The notes under the pieces are model-generated. The model worked only from the letters and a program-made list of their open reading frames with translations. It was not told the origin of the DNA and ran no database searches. Position numbers and translations under genes: made by a program. Positions 1 through 11,539 of a stretch of 64,000 nt of DNA are shown here, piece after piece. The stretch lies in contig CM072887.1 in assembly GCA_037013685.1 (NCBI GenBank), forward strand, positions 49,713,154-49,777,153, in the 5' to 3' direction. Source of the stretch: Acridotheres tristis. Its lineage: Eukaryota > Chordata > Aves > Passeriformes > Sturnidae. Every line of letters starts with the position of its first letter. Position 1 is the stretch's first letter.

Positions 1-2402
1 TATGATTTTATAGACTTAGATAAGGCAAATTTAGCATTATCGGTCATTTACTTGGAGCTATTGTCACATCAGTATTTCTGCAAGTAAAATGATTGTGACC
101 CCTCCTCCACGGCTAAATTCCATATTGTGATTCTGAACTTATTATTGTTTTCTGAAAACTAGCTGTTAGACATGTTGAGACTAATTTCTAAAAACAGATG
201 CAGGGTCTGGCATTCACCAGGTGATGGGGGTGTGCCATGTCTACAGTCTACCTGCTTTTCATGTTGTTATTACAGTTAGTGGGTCTCACATACCACCTTA
301 TTTGCACTAAAGTAAGATATATGCTCACATTATTTTTTTACATTAAAACACCTTCAAGTAACTTTCAGACTTATAAAGTATGTATTCAGGTCCAGTTTCC
401 ATTTTGCATCTGATTCTCCAAATTTAGAAGAATAGCCCTGGGGTTATTTGTCATTGCCTTTTTAAATTCTTCCGCATATCTAATGCTGTGGAGCAGGTTT
501 TACAATGTCTGTCAATATACTCCTTTACTTGCAGCTCATCAGGAGTTCTGGGAACTTGTTCTATCCTGATTCTTTAGTGTAAAGACAAGTAGATTAGGTC
601 TAGAAATAAAAAGGAGATGTTTGAAAATATTTGCTGTCTCAGACTTTAGAACTGGTTTGTTGTTACTGCCTGATTTTTTTCAAAAAAGAAGATACCTTTA
701 GACATAAGGTACTTTATTCCAGACAGAAGAAGATTTTGAGAACAGTGTTAACAATTATAAATGAAAGAAGTTCCTTTTCTGCTTTTCTAAAAGCATATAT
801 ATTTTCTGTGTATAGAAGCAACATTTTAGTAGGAATATAGCCATTTTACAGACATTTTTGTAAATTTTACATACTTTTGTAAATTTCTGCATGTATGTTC
901 TGTGTTACAATTTATAACCTCTTTCCAAACTTACATTTTTGCAACTTCGTCATGTGCTGTTCTTTACCTTCTATGAAGGGGCATCCATATTTCAAAAAAC
1001 CTACCAGTTCTACTAGTCCTGTTGGGATTGTTTCTTCATCAAAAGGGCATCCTACACTTAATACTATGAGATTTTCCATGGATGTAAAAATCCTTTCCAC
1101 ATAGAGCCAGGTAGACAGTAACAACAATGGGAGTTTTGTTCTTTTCCTTCTATACAAGGAGAGCACCTTTGCAAGGAGCATTTGTCATGTAAACAGTGAA
1201 TCTAAAGCAATTTTTTGGTTACTCACCAAAAAATGGTTACTCACATCTGTGCAGGCACATCCTAGAAGGGAAAATAATTACTTCTTTCTCAGCAGCCTCC
1301 CTAGCGTGTTGTGTCAGCACTGAAATATGTATGGGATCCTGGCTGAAGACATCTACTGTCTCTAAGCCTCCTCAGTGCAGAATGAATAGTGTCCTTTCCA
1401 TATCGTTCATTATTGCAGCACTTTTCCCCAGTCTCCCCTTTAAACATTTAATTTTTATAAGTCTATCAGGGTCCTTGTAAAAGTTGCCCATATTTAGAAA
1501 ACTGAAGCCTTTTCTCTCTCACCCAAATACTTGAACTGATTGAAAAGAGCAAGCAGTCAAATGATAGCCTTTAAAGGAAAGAGTTCCAGTTAAAGCAATC
1601 AAATGGAAGATACCGGAAGGGAGCAACCTTTACTCCTTATGATTTTGGCAGATTTCTACAGGAGATTTCATCTCTGCATCTCAAAAGTGGGGGGGGCCCT
1701 ACCCATGCCCTGCCAGAGCTACATGTGTTTGGTAGCTTTCAGAGAGGCATTCCTTTGCAGAATATATTGAAGGCAGAGTGATTTTTTTATATTTACCTTC
1801 CTGAGCAGCTGATTGAATACCACCTCTCTTTAGATTTTAAAACTGTCTTTGTTTCTTCCAAAAGAAAAAAATGTCTCTTGCTTGCATGATACTATCAAAT
1901 AAGTCTCTTACTGAAATTATAACTCCTTTTAGTCCTTACAATATTTAACTGTAAATTCATCTGGTCTTGCTCCCATATTTATTTACAGTTTATTCATAAC
2001 AATGTTTACATCCTCTTTAATAAATATATTCTCTATAATTTTGTAGAGTCAGGAGGGATATGATTAACTTTTCTTTGTACATTTTGACACTAACATACAT
2101 GTGTATTCATAAAATTATTTCTATATTGATAACAACTTCCTTGAAGTATTATAAGGCTATATTCACATTACTTTTTTTTTTACCTTTGTAGTCCTTCAAT
2201 ATATTTTTTTCTTTTGAAGCTCTAGAATTTTCATTACTGAATTCCCAGCTAGTCTGAAAACAGTCTTAACCTCTATTACTTTTATTTATTCAGCTTCCGT
2301 CACCTGGATTCTTGAGAAGTTCTCATTGTTCTCCTACCTTTCACTCTTTCCTCTTGCTCCCTGAATGTGGAAGTGCAGTGTAACTTGATGATGAAATAGG
2401 AT

Positions 2403-2472
2403 GTTATTCCTTCCTGATGGGATTATTCTTCATTATTCCTTCCTGATTATTCCTTATTATTCCACTGAATAA
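2403..2472. repeat. Local imperfect tandem repeat of a TTATTCC motif
   Basis: The motif TTATTCCTTCCTGAT occurs twice and further TTATTCC copies follow within about 70 bp. This looks like local slippage in AT-rich DNA. No function is indicated. Confidence 0.6.
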
Positions 2473-3511
2473 TGATCTCCATCTGGGAGGGTTGTTAATA
2501 GCTACTTCAGGAAACTTCTGGCACATTACCGAATTTGTCAGAAATTGGTTACGAGGTGGGAAGAAGTGCTGAAAGCAAAATTTCACATCTCTCCCATATT
2601 ACACACATACTCAACCCTCCCTTCTTTTTATATTCCCTGCTTTTAGCTGTGTATATAAATGCATCTGTCCTTTTCCTTACAGTTACATTACTTCACTTAC
2701 ATTTTAGTTTCCATCTTACTATTTTTTACCTAAAGGGTTTTCAGTTATGATCAGTTATGCAAGGTTTTTCATTTCTACCTTTAACCTTTCTTTCTGCATA
2801 TTTTTTCCTCACAGACAGCAATACAACCCTGCACAATATATTTATAGTCATGGGGTTTGTATTCCAGCTTGCCTTTTCCTTGTGCTTTGGTACCTTCTCT
2901 ATTCTGGATTTATGGGTTTGTTATTTCACAGAGCAATTCTCCCTCTTGGTCAGAATTTGACCCAGCCGGTTCTTTTAGCTGTTTTCCATTAATATTAGTT
3001 TCCCAAGAATTTTAATTCATTCATTTTTTTTTTTTTGTCCACAGTGATGTTCTTCATATGTTAAGATAAATAAAATATAAAACCCTCTCTGTGTCTTATA
3101 TTTTTTTAAGATAGTAATAATCTAGTTTATTTCTTTCTCTTAAATTCCTCTAGAGCAAAAACACCCCCATGTGCTTTCAAATATGCTTCATTCGTTAAAA
3201 ACAACACTGTTGTGACATTTCTCTGATGTTTCAGTCAGGTATAGGAGGGATATTAAGATGCTGTGTGTTCCATCTTTGGTTGCTCTAGGAAGAAGTCTGA
3301 TAATTAAAGGTGTTCCTCTTTATATATAGATTTGCTTTAATATGTTTTACAGACTCTCATATCTTCACACTTTCTAATTTTTATGTTATTTTTTCTGTCC
3401 CCTGTCTTTTAAGAAAAATTATAATTTTCTTTTTTCCTTTCCGACCATCTTGACTTATTTTGAAGATCTATTTCCAACTGCATCTCTTTATCCACATTTA
3501 TTGTGAGGGAT

Positions 3512-3800
3512 TAGCAAGGGAAGCCGAGATCTGTGCAAGATCACAAGTCAGGCAGTGACCATCTTTTGCTGGCCCCGGGCAGCGGGCAGGGCTGTGTGGT
3601 CTGGACTAGCAGCCCACAGCCAGGAACACTCAGGGCAGCAATGCAGTGGGGCTGCAGCTCTGGCCAGGCCCTGCAGCAGAACCTGGGATGAAGGCAGCTC
3701 CCTTGGGACAAGGCTAGCCCCGGCTGTGGCTGCCCCTCCAGCAGCTGCTTTGCAGCTGACCCAGACCCCCACAGCCAAATCCCCATCTCCTTTGATCATT
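3512..3800. other. GC-rich, CpG-poor patch of unknown origin
   Basis: About 290 bp of clearly GC-rich sequence sits abruptly between AT-rich flanks, but CpG dinucleotides are few. That composition suits an old methylated repeat or an exon-like fragment better than a promoter island. Open frames exist on both strands, but they show no recognisable protein domain, and the + strand frame opens with GTG, not ATG. Its identity is unknown. Confidence 0.4.
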
Positions 3801-5365
3801 GACCTCACCGACACATCCCTAGCTCACATGTATTCTTATAAAAGCTAGGATAATTCCATCACATTGAGGAGCATAACTTTGTACTTACTTCAGTATACTT
3901 GACAGCAGAACTTGATTTCAAAACAGAGTAGTATTTTCATTGTACAACCATTTCTACTCACAGAAACCGTTCACAGACCCCATTTTCTGAATTTGACAGT
4001 AAGACATATAAAATGTATGCAGAACTGAAACTCCTTCTCCTTGCATTGAGAGTATCAAGACGTCAGAGAAGAAGGATGTAGTTTTCTTGTCAGGGTATAA
4101 ATAATTCCTGAAGAAAAGCTATCACCGTTGGAAATTGACTCAGTTAGCAAATGCTAATGACAGTCCTGTAATGTAAAATCAATAAAAGTTATTTGAACTA
4201 AACCCATGATTTGAGCAGAGTGGAAGTACTCTTAATTAACACACATTCAAGTGTTCTAAATAAATGTAATTTCTTTATTTTTGAAACATCATGTTCTGTT
4301 CCAGTCATTTTAGCGGGGCTATATTTGGTAAAATTTGGGCTAAGCCTACATAGTGCTACAACTTTCTGAATTTAAGTGGAATCACTGCCAAGTACTTTAT
4401 TGCTCCGTGTTCCTTTAGGGGAAAAAAAGTTCAGATCTTAGTTCTTTAAATTAATCATAAAATGAGTGTGTTATAGACTGGCAGGATGGAATGGATATAT
4501 GTGCATAAATACAGAGAGATGATTGCATCTTTTGCTATACACACATTTTTTCATGGAACTGTCAACTTGTGTGTGTGTTCCATTGAAGTAGTTTTCCAGT
4601 ATTAGTGTCTTTGATAGAGGAGAGAGAATACTCTTGAGTGCATGAAGCACATATCTCTCTTATACTGGAATATGAAAGAAAAGGTGAAGAAAAGCAGCAC
4701 TTTGCATCATTACTCTTCCCATATGCCTTTTCTTTCAGTCTAAGAGCAGTTTGACTCTCTTGTAGAAAATAATTTAATCAGGAAACTATTAGAATATACT
4801 GTCACCTTTCTGGCTGAATTCTGTCCTGAATTCTAACCTCATCTGTACTCCCCAGTAGATCAAAACCCAGTTTGATAAAAGGCAATGCTGATTCTTTGCA
4901 AGAACCTAAGCACTGCTGCTACCTGGCTAAGGTAGCAGCCTAGATCTCTTAGCCTGAACAGGAACCAAAAGGTTGCAGGCTATCTCAGCTTCTTTGTCCT
5001 CTCCTGACCCATGGACTGATGTATTAGGAGGTTTCTTTATGGGAAACGTCTGGGTTGTGCTTCTTTTTATAGGTGACTTACAAATGGCTGAGAGAGAGTG
5101 AGGGTAAGCCTCAGGCATGATCCCTGCAATTAATTTGTAGAGGATGTTATAGAGATAGAAGGAATAGCACTGGAGAGCAGAGCAGGGCTTGCCAGGAGCA
5201 TGCAGTGGGCTCATGCTTGCTTCTACACATCTCCCTCTACAGCTCATTGATGAGTGAGAACAGAAATTTATTGTCCCACTTCCCAGTCCATTTCAATAGG
5301 AGTTGTTGCAGCCCTGGTAAAAAGCCTGGGACTAGGGTGGCCAAGAGTGCACCAAATGTGTTTTG

Positions 5366-5430
5366 TAATGATAGACTTGATGAACTTAGATGTATTTTTC
5401 AACCTAAATTGTTCTATAATTCTATAATGC
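5366..5430 (+). mobile_element. CR1-like LINE 3' tail fragment
   Basis: The stretch has the layout of an avian/reptilian CR1 LINE 3' end: an 'agacttgatgaactta' segment, a 'caacctaaattg' segment, then two copies of an ATTCTATAAT-type octamer-like tail. CR1 elements typically end in tandem ATTCTATG units. Only the tail is recognisable and the upstream part is too diverged to call. It reads in the + direction. Confidence 0.6.
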
Positions 5431-5739
5431 AAACCGTTCTCTTGTTTATATTTGATCACAGTATTCTAGCCTCAATTGACTGAAGACTTAGGAAAAACAG
5501 CTGATAAAAGGAAACCCAAAAATAGTTTATTGAGATTTTTGGTCAGCTTATTTATTTTTGTAGTTTGACCTTATTAACTTGAAAGAAAGAGAACATTTTT
5601 AATGCAGAATTACAATATTTTATATGAAACCCCCTCCCACAAACTCAGAAGCTACCTTTCACATACAACCTTTTTATCAATAAGGGCTTTTCTGATATTG
5701 TCAACGTACTGGGAAAGTCACATATATATTATTAGATAT

Positions 5740-5840
5740 CCAAATACACTAAATTGAGATGATGCACTCAAAGTGGCAAACCATTACTTTTTTGAATGAG
5801 GCATAGTGGGAAAGGATGCAGGAAACTGTAAGAACAATAG
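5740..5840 (+). repeat. Direct repeat, copy 1 (about 100 bp)
   Basis: This segment matches 6505-6605 over roughly 100 bp with scattered substitutions. The exact shared core is GATGATGCACTCAAAGTGG, and the copies also share the downstream motif GCAGGAAACTGTAA. The constant offset of 765 bp with almost no indels suggests a segmental duplication or two copies of one dispersed element. I do not recognise it as a named family. Confidence 0.8.
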
Positions 5841-6199
5841 GTCTGGTCCCATTTTCCTCTTCTCTTTATATAGAGATTATGAAGGAAGTTAAATAGTTCT
5901 GTTTCCTCACATCTGACCTGTGAGAAAAATAGCCTGTGCAGTCAGTTTTAGCTTGGGAACACATACAAGCTCTATTTCCCAGTAATGAAATAAAGGATAT
6001 GTATTCCTTAGAAAGCGAGTAAACGAAACAACGCCTTCGTTTCTTCTGGTGTGAGATACTAGTCTCAAGCCTTCTGCTTGCCTCTGTGATGGAAACATTT
6101 TGATCAGTAGTAACCAGTTAACCAATGTAGCAAGTCTTTATTGATGACTATTTGCTATATGAGAAGTGGTTAATACTGAGCCTTTGTATTTGTTAACAC

Positions 6200-6222
6200 T
6201 GTTAACTAATTATTAGTTAACA
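6200..6222. repeat. Short near-perfect palindrome with GTTAAC ends
   Basis: Two 11 bp arms (TGTTAACTAAT and its complement) flank a single central base. Another GTTAAC lies just upstream at 6192. The arrangement resembles homeodomain/HNF1-type GTTAAT-N-ATTAAC half-site architecture but does not match that spacing exactly. It may simply be AT-rich chance. Confidence 0.5.
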
Positions 6223-6504
6223 CTTTGCTTGGTCTGTGATACAATTGATTGTTTGAAAAAAAAAATAAAACTACCTCTCCAATTTCTGTTTCCTGTTAGC
6301 TCTGTAATTACAGCTATTTCTGGATTTTAGAGCAGAAATAGATACACAAATTCTAGAATCATCAGCCCCTTCCTCACCCTCATAATTTCTGCCAAATTCG
6401 CAGATCAGCAGAAGCCTACTTTCATGTCGTCTAATATTGTTTTACAAGATTCAGTTAAATCCAAAATGGAGATTAACTCTTTACAGTGGAGTAATATGCT
6501 GGTT

Positions 6505-6605
6505 CCTAATACACTACATAGTGATGATGCACTCAAAGTGGTAAACCCTTGCTTTTTTGAATGATGCATTGTGAAAGAAGGAGGCAGGAAACTGTAAAAA
6601 CAAGT
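6505..6605 (+). repeat. Direct repeat, copy 2 (about 100 bp)
   Basis: Second copy of the segment at 5740-5840, in the same orientation, diverged at scattered positions but colinear. See copy 1 for the shared core. The intervening 660 bp shows no obvious relation to either copy. Confidence 0.8.
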
Positions 6606-9555
6606 TGGTGTAAACTTACTTAAGGAAGACTTGGATTCAGAGGAAGTGCATTGGGAAGTTTCTGTAACTGTTTACAGAGAAAACACTTGCCTGTGTGCAA
6701 GACAGCTTCGTGCTTCTTTCAGTAAACATAAAGAAAGTGGGATCCATCTGTGTTATTTGTGTGACAGAGAACAAATAATATTGGCTTCAAAATATGGCAT
6801 CACAATACCTTCAGAGGCAAATATTATTCATATACATATAACACAGTCATATAGGATAACTATAAACCAAACAAAAGGATGGTCATATATTTTTCTTAAC
6901 TATGTTTTTAAATCTAAGTTTCTCCAACATGTCAGATATCCTTGGACATTATTTCCCCAGGGAAAAATAAGAAAGGATAAGACTTATCACAGAAGCTTGG
7001 GAGACACAATTGTAATTCACTTTCCAGATGAAAAATTAATAAAATTTAGGTGTTAGATGCAGGAGAAAATTGTCCTGTTTGTAATCAAACCATGTGGCAT
7101 AGTTAAAAGCACAAATTATTTTGATATTCTCATAGTACTTTTCTGGTAGGTATTTGTCTTCTCTCTGAAATCAACACACAGTTTGACCTTCTTTACCGTG
7201 ACAGAAATCATCCTAGGCTGTTAGGTCAATATGTGAGACCACTGCCAGCGCTCCACGGGAAGTGGAAGCTATGCTGGGAGTCTGATTATTGCTCTCTCTT
7301 GCAGTTTCACACAGCATGAAATCAAATTATTTAGGATCAAATGACTTTGTGGTCCCAGTGCCAGCGAAATTAATATAAAATCTGATGACACGTGAATTTG
7401 AACCTCATTTGGATTTCAGTGCCGGCATTGTATCTTGAAGCCAGAAAGGAGTTCCTAAAAGGCAGTTTGTATATAGATCTTACCCGAAAAATACACTTCC
7501 CCATATGCAGGAAACAATAAGGTGTTTCTGTCTGTGGCTTAAAAATATAAATTCAGTGCAACTGCAAATATTACCAGATTCAAATGGTGTGATATGCACC
7601 ATAAACACTGTTTTTCAGCTAAGAACCTGGAATGCAGAAAAGCAAAATTACAGACAAAATTGCAAAACTGTAAACTTTTGTGAACCATGATTGCATGGTC
7701 AGTAGGTCTTGAGATTTCACCAATTAAAAAAAAACTACTGTGATGACTTTTGCCATGACATGATTTCATATGCTAAGTAAATGCATTCTGACAAATGCAA
7801 ATCCACAGTTCCATTTCAATAAGATTTATTTTAGGAAAAGATTTGATGTACTTCTCTCATGACTCATGATAAATGCCTGAGCTTTAGGAAGGAAATTTAT
7901 ATGAAACCAACAAATAAAGATATTACACCTACAACTGTATTTAATATGGATGTGAATAGTAATTCCATATCAATGTAACTGTCATCTTTGCTACCATTAT
8001 TTGACATCTTCTATGCAAAGCCTGTATTTTTGGTTTTCTGAAAAACTCCTCAAAATATCAGTATGTGTATGTATATGTGTAGAGGGAAAGCAGAAAGGTA
8101 GGTGGTTTTTTTCATGATACCAAACAAGAGGACAGAGGGACTGGATGATTCAGCTGATCCCATGCTGTCTGGAGATCAGGAGATGTACTGCTGTTTCCTC
8201 GCCACACAAGATCTTTTGACATCAGGAATATGAGAAAGTATTTAGTCTTTGTGTTGCTCTCTCTCAAATATTCAGCTCTTATAACAAAGAACAATCTAAA
8301 ACACATTACATACAATCAGCTATTTATGCACTTTTTTCCTCTTTATAAACTGTCTCCAAACACTGATGCTCTGCTCTCTCAAAACATTCATGCACATCCT
8401 CTTTACTTCACATCCTTTTGTGTAGAAAAACATCACCCCCTGCTTAATTTTGACTTTGTGCCTGTTGGGAAAGGCTTTGGGTTCAATCTTAGAGTTTTCA
8501 AGTAACTGCTCTCAGACACATGGTGTGCTGTATAACTAATGTTATGGGCCCTGTCTTTTAGCTCGTATTGATGCAGCATCTTTCTGTCATTTCATGCAGA
8601 GGTTTACCCTTGGCTTAGGGGTGGAGCAGGTAATTTCAGTGATTCACTTCAAGAATTTAAATACTCCTCTTTTCTATTCCACTGTAGTAAAGATTTACAT
8701 GCTAAATTTAGGAAGCAGCATCATTATACTGTTTGAGGCACCTAGTGAATAATAAGAAGGCTGTGATGCACTGAGGCCATTCCTGAAATAAGTCCTCTAT
8801 CCTGGACAGACACCGCTGAGCTTAAGTGAATCATTCAAGAACCAACACTGTCAGCAGTCACTGTGTCTGTATTTGTAGTCTCTCTTGTTCTGAGGCTGGT
8901 CTGGAATATTTGCTTTTACAGTAAAAGAAATGTTTATGTTTTGCTAAGTTACTTTTTCAATTCACTGAGAGGGTAAAAAAGAGAAAATGTTGGGGTTTTT
9001 TTCTGTTGTTCTCTTTTGGTTTGGTCTTTTTTGGTCTTTATAGGAAAAGTAAAGCTAAGAGCCCATAAAATTAATATTTTTAAATGTGGCTCTACATGCA
9101 AATTCATGGAAAGTTTTCCAGAGCATCACATCATTTTGGTTAAATTATTTTCTCCCTTGAAACAACTGCTGACTTAAGACAGAGAGAGTGGCCGAGGAAG
9201 ACAATGATTGGACCAAAAACTATGAAGATGCTTTGGATATGGAGTGCTGTTTTCCTAATTGATTGGCTTGTCTCAAAAAATACAGCTATTCTTCTGACTG
9301 CCCCTAATGTTCATACACTCTGAATATTACTTATTCCCCTCAGCTATCTATAATAGCATTGACTTGAATTTTAATTTCTCATTGTACCCAAGGACCATAT
9401 CGTGTTCTAGAAGAAGATATCTTACATTTTCTGTGGTGTTACAAAGTCCACAGGAATAAGGAACGTAGTAGATCCTCTACCACTTGAAATCTTTAAATCA
9501 TATGAAGACTTTTCGACCTGTTTTAGCCTGGGCTGACGTGGCTTTACGAGGTCAT

Positions 9556-9619
9556 GTTGAGTCACGTTGAGTCACACCTGCACAATGAGTGCAATACACC
9601 CATGGTGAGAAGTGACTCA
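9556..9619. promoter_or_regulatory. Cluster of three consensus AP-1 sites
   Basis: A perfect 10 bp tandem duplication (GTTGAGTCAC twice, 9556-9575) places two TGAGTCA motifs at 9558 and 9568, exactly one helical turn apart. A third, TGACTCA, sits at 9613. TGA(G/C)TCA is the established AP-1 (Fos/Jun) and related bZIP consensus. The cluster is about 4 kb upstream of the ABRACL promoter. Enhancer function is inference only. Confidence 0.4.
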
Positions 9620-11508
9620 GGGCAGGCTGATGGCACAGACACCTGACGGGGCTGGGCTAAGGCAAGACACATCCACACACTCCTGTTTGAATCACAGCAC
9701 CACAGCTTCCATCCAGCTTTGGAGACAGTAAGGAGAATCTGGCACTTGGAACAGGTACAAGTTACTGGTGTTAAAGCAAGGGGATGGGACACAGGCACAT
9801 GCAGCAGGAACTGATATCTCTACTAAATCAACATGTCAAACAAAAATGTGTTGTAAGACAAAAGTAAGACCTGGATTACGTATGAAGGCTGTTAAAATTA
9901 TCTAACAGTGAAATCTGCAATTCATGGTGTCAGTTCTAATGTTTTTTAGCTGTGCAGGATCTCAACAGAAAACTCTGTGTATGTACATGTGATGCATATG
10001 CCTGCCCATGCATAAGAACATGTAATATGACAAAAATTAAAAAGAACAGTACAATATGAAAATAAAACAGCATGGGTTATCAACATATGCTAGTAAAGTG
10101 AGAATGTCTAGTTATGCTGGAAAACAATATAAATGGCCACTACCTAGCAAATGACCTTGTAACTTTTCCCTAAATTTTTCAGGATTGGCCCTAATGGTAT
10201 TATGTGCCTGCCTCTGGAGAAACCTGTAACAACAAATGTGTTTACCACGTGTTTAATGTAAACATTAAGTACTTTTATGAAACTAATTTCTCATGGGATG
10301 AGAAGATATTCAGATTCCATTCAGAATCAATGAACAGCTGAAAGGTAGGAGGAGGCAAAGAGGTAAAGCTGGTAGTCAACTGATAGTCGTGACTGAGAGA
10401 GATTACTAATGTGCTCTTAGTACCATTTCTGTTTGGACCTCCTGTGCTGTTCAAAGCATTCAATTGTCATTGAAGACATGGGTGAAGAGGTGATGAAGTT
10501 TGTGTGATTCTATTTTAAATTATGCAGAATCATACCTGACGCTACTGAGAAATGCAAAGTATTGTACTGGGAGGAGAGTAATCCTAATTATCTATAACAG
10601 AACAATTAATTACTGCAACTTTGGAAATAGTTTTTGAAACCATTATGCGTAGCACTTAGAACTTATCAAAAAGTCAAGTAAAATGTTGGGAATTTTTATT
10701 ACTGGGAGTGAGAACAAAACAGAAAACATCCTTACGTCTTTTGTATATACTATACCCACATGCTGAGTAATACTGACTGTTCTGCTACTTCAATCACAGA
10801 AACTAACACAAAATTGTTTGAAAAATTACAATGAGAAACAAGAAGGATCAGCAACATGGAGAGACATTCATCTTATATGAGATTAAATTAGGGAATGTGA
10901 TGGGGAAAGGAGAGGATAAAATAATTGCTTGCTCCAGTGCCAGGAGCCAGGAGAAAACCAATAGTTTTCATTGATTGTACTGTTTTCCAAATGCCTGCTC
11001 TTGGTCCCTGCTGGAGGCAAAATGTCCAGTTAAATTGATGGTTTGATCAGATGCAGTATGTCTACTGTGTTGTTCTCAAGCAAAGTTTTTGCATTGTACA
11101 TAATTCCTCTGTTTGGCTGCCTTCATGGGCATCTGGGAGGACAGCAACAATAAAGTGAGATGCCAAGGAAGGTCAATCAGAATAGTCTGTTTTAAGGCAG
11201 AATCTCATGAGTTTTAGGGAGCACTCTTACGCAGCTAAACTGCATAATAAATTATGAGTCTGATGATGACCTTCACTAGTTATATGAAATATGTATGAGC
11301 AATATTTCCATGTCTGTCCTGTGAGCTTGTAAAGGACAATTTTGCACTTCCTTCATTGTTAAAACAGCATCAATTTGTAGAAACAGAATGATAGGAAATC
11401 ATCATCTCCATAATTATCATGTTTCCTGCTCACTGATTCTGCCCCTGTAAGGACATAATCAGTCGTTCAGTTCTGATGCTGCCCAGCTAATTTTTGTACT
11501 TTGTCAGT

Positions 11509-11539
11509 ATCTGTTACCTTAATTGTCATGGTAACAGAT
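11509..11539. repeat. Short inverted repeat (10 bp arms)
   Basis: The arms ATCTGTTACC (11509-11518) and GGTAACAGAT (11530-11539) are exact complements around an 11 bp centre. The arms resemble RFX-type half sites, but the spacing is too wide for a standard X-box. No firm function is assigned. Confidence 0.5.

Noticed and set aside
6631..7056. Open frame of about 141 codons downstream of the direct repeat
   Set aside because: It begins with TTG, contains no in-frame ATG, has no recognisable domain and lies in AT-rich intergenic DNA. One frame of this length is expected by chance in a window of this size.
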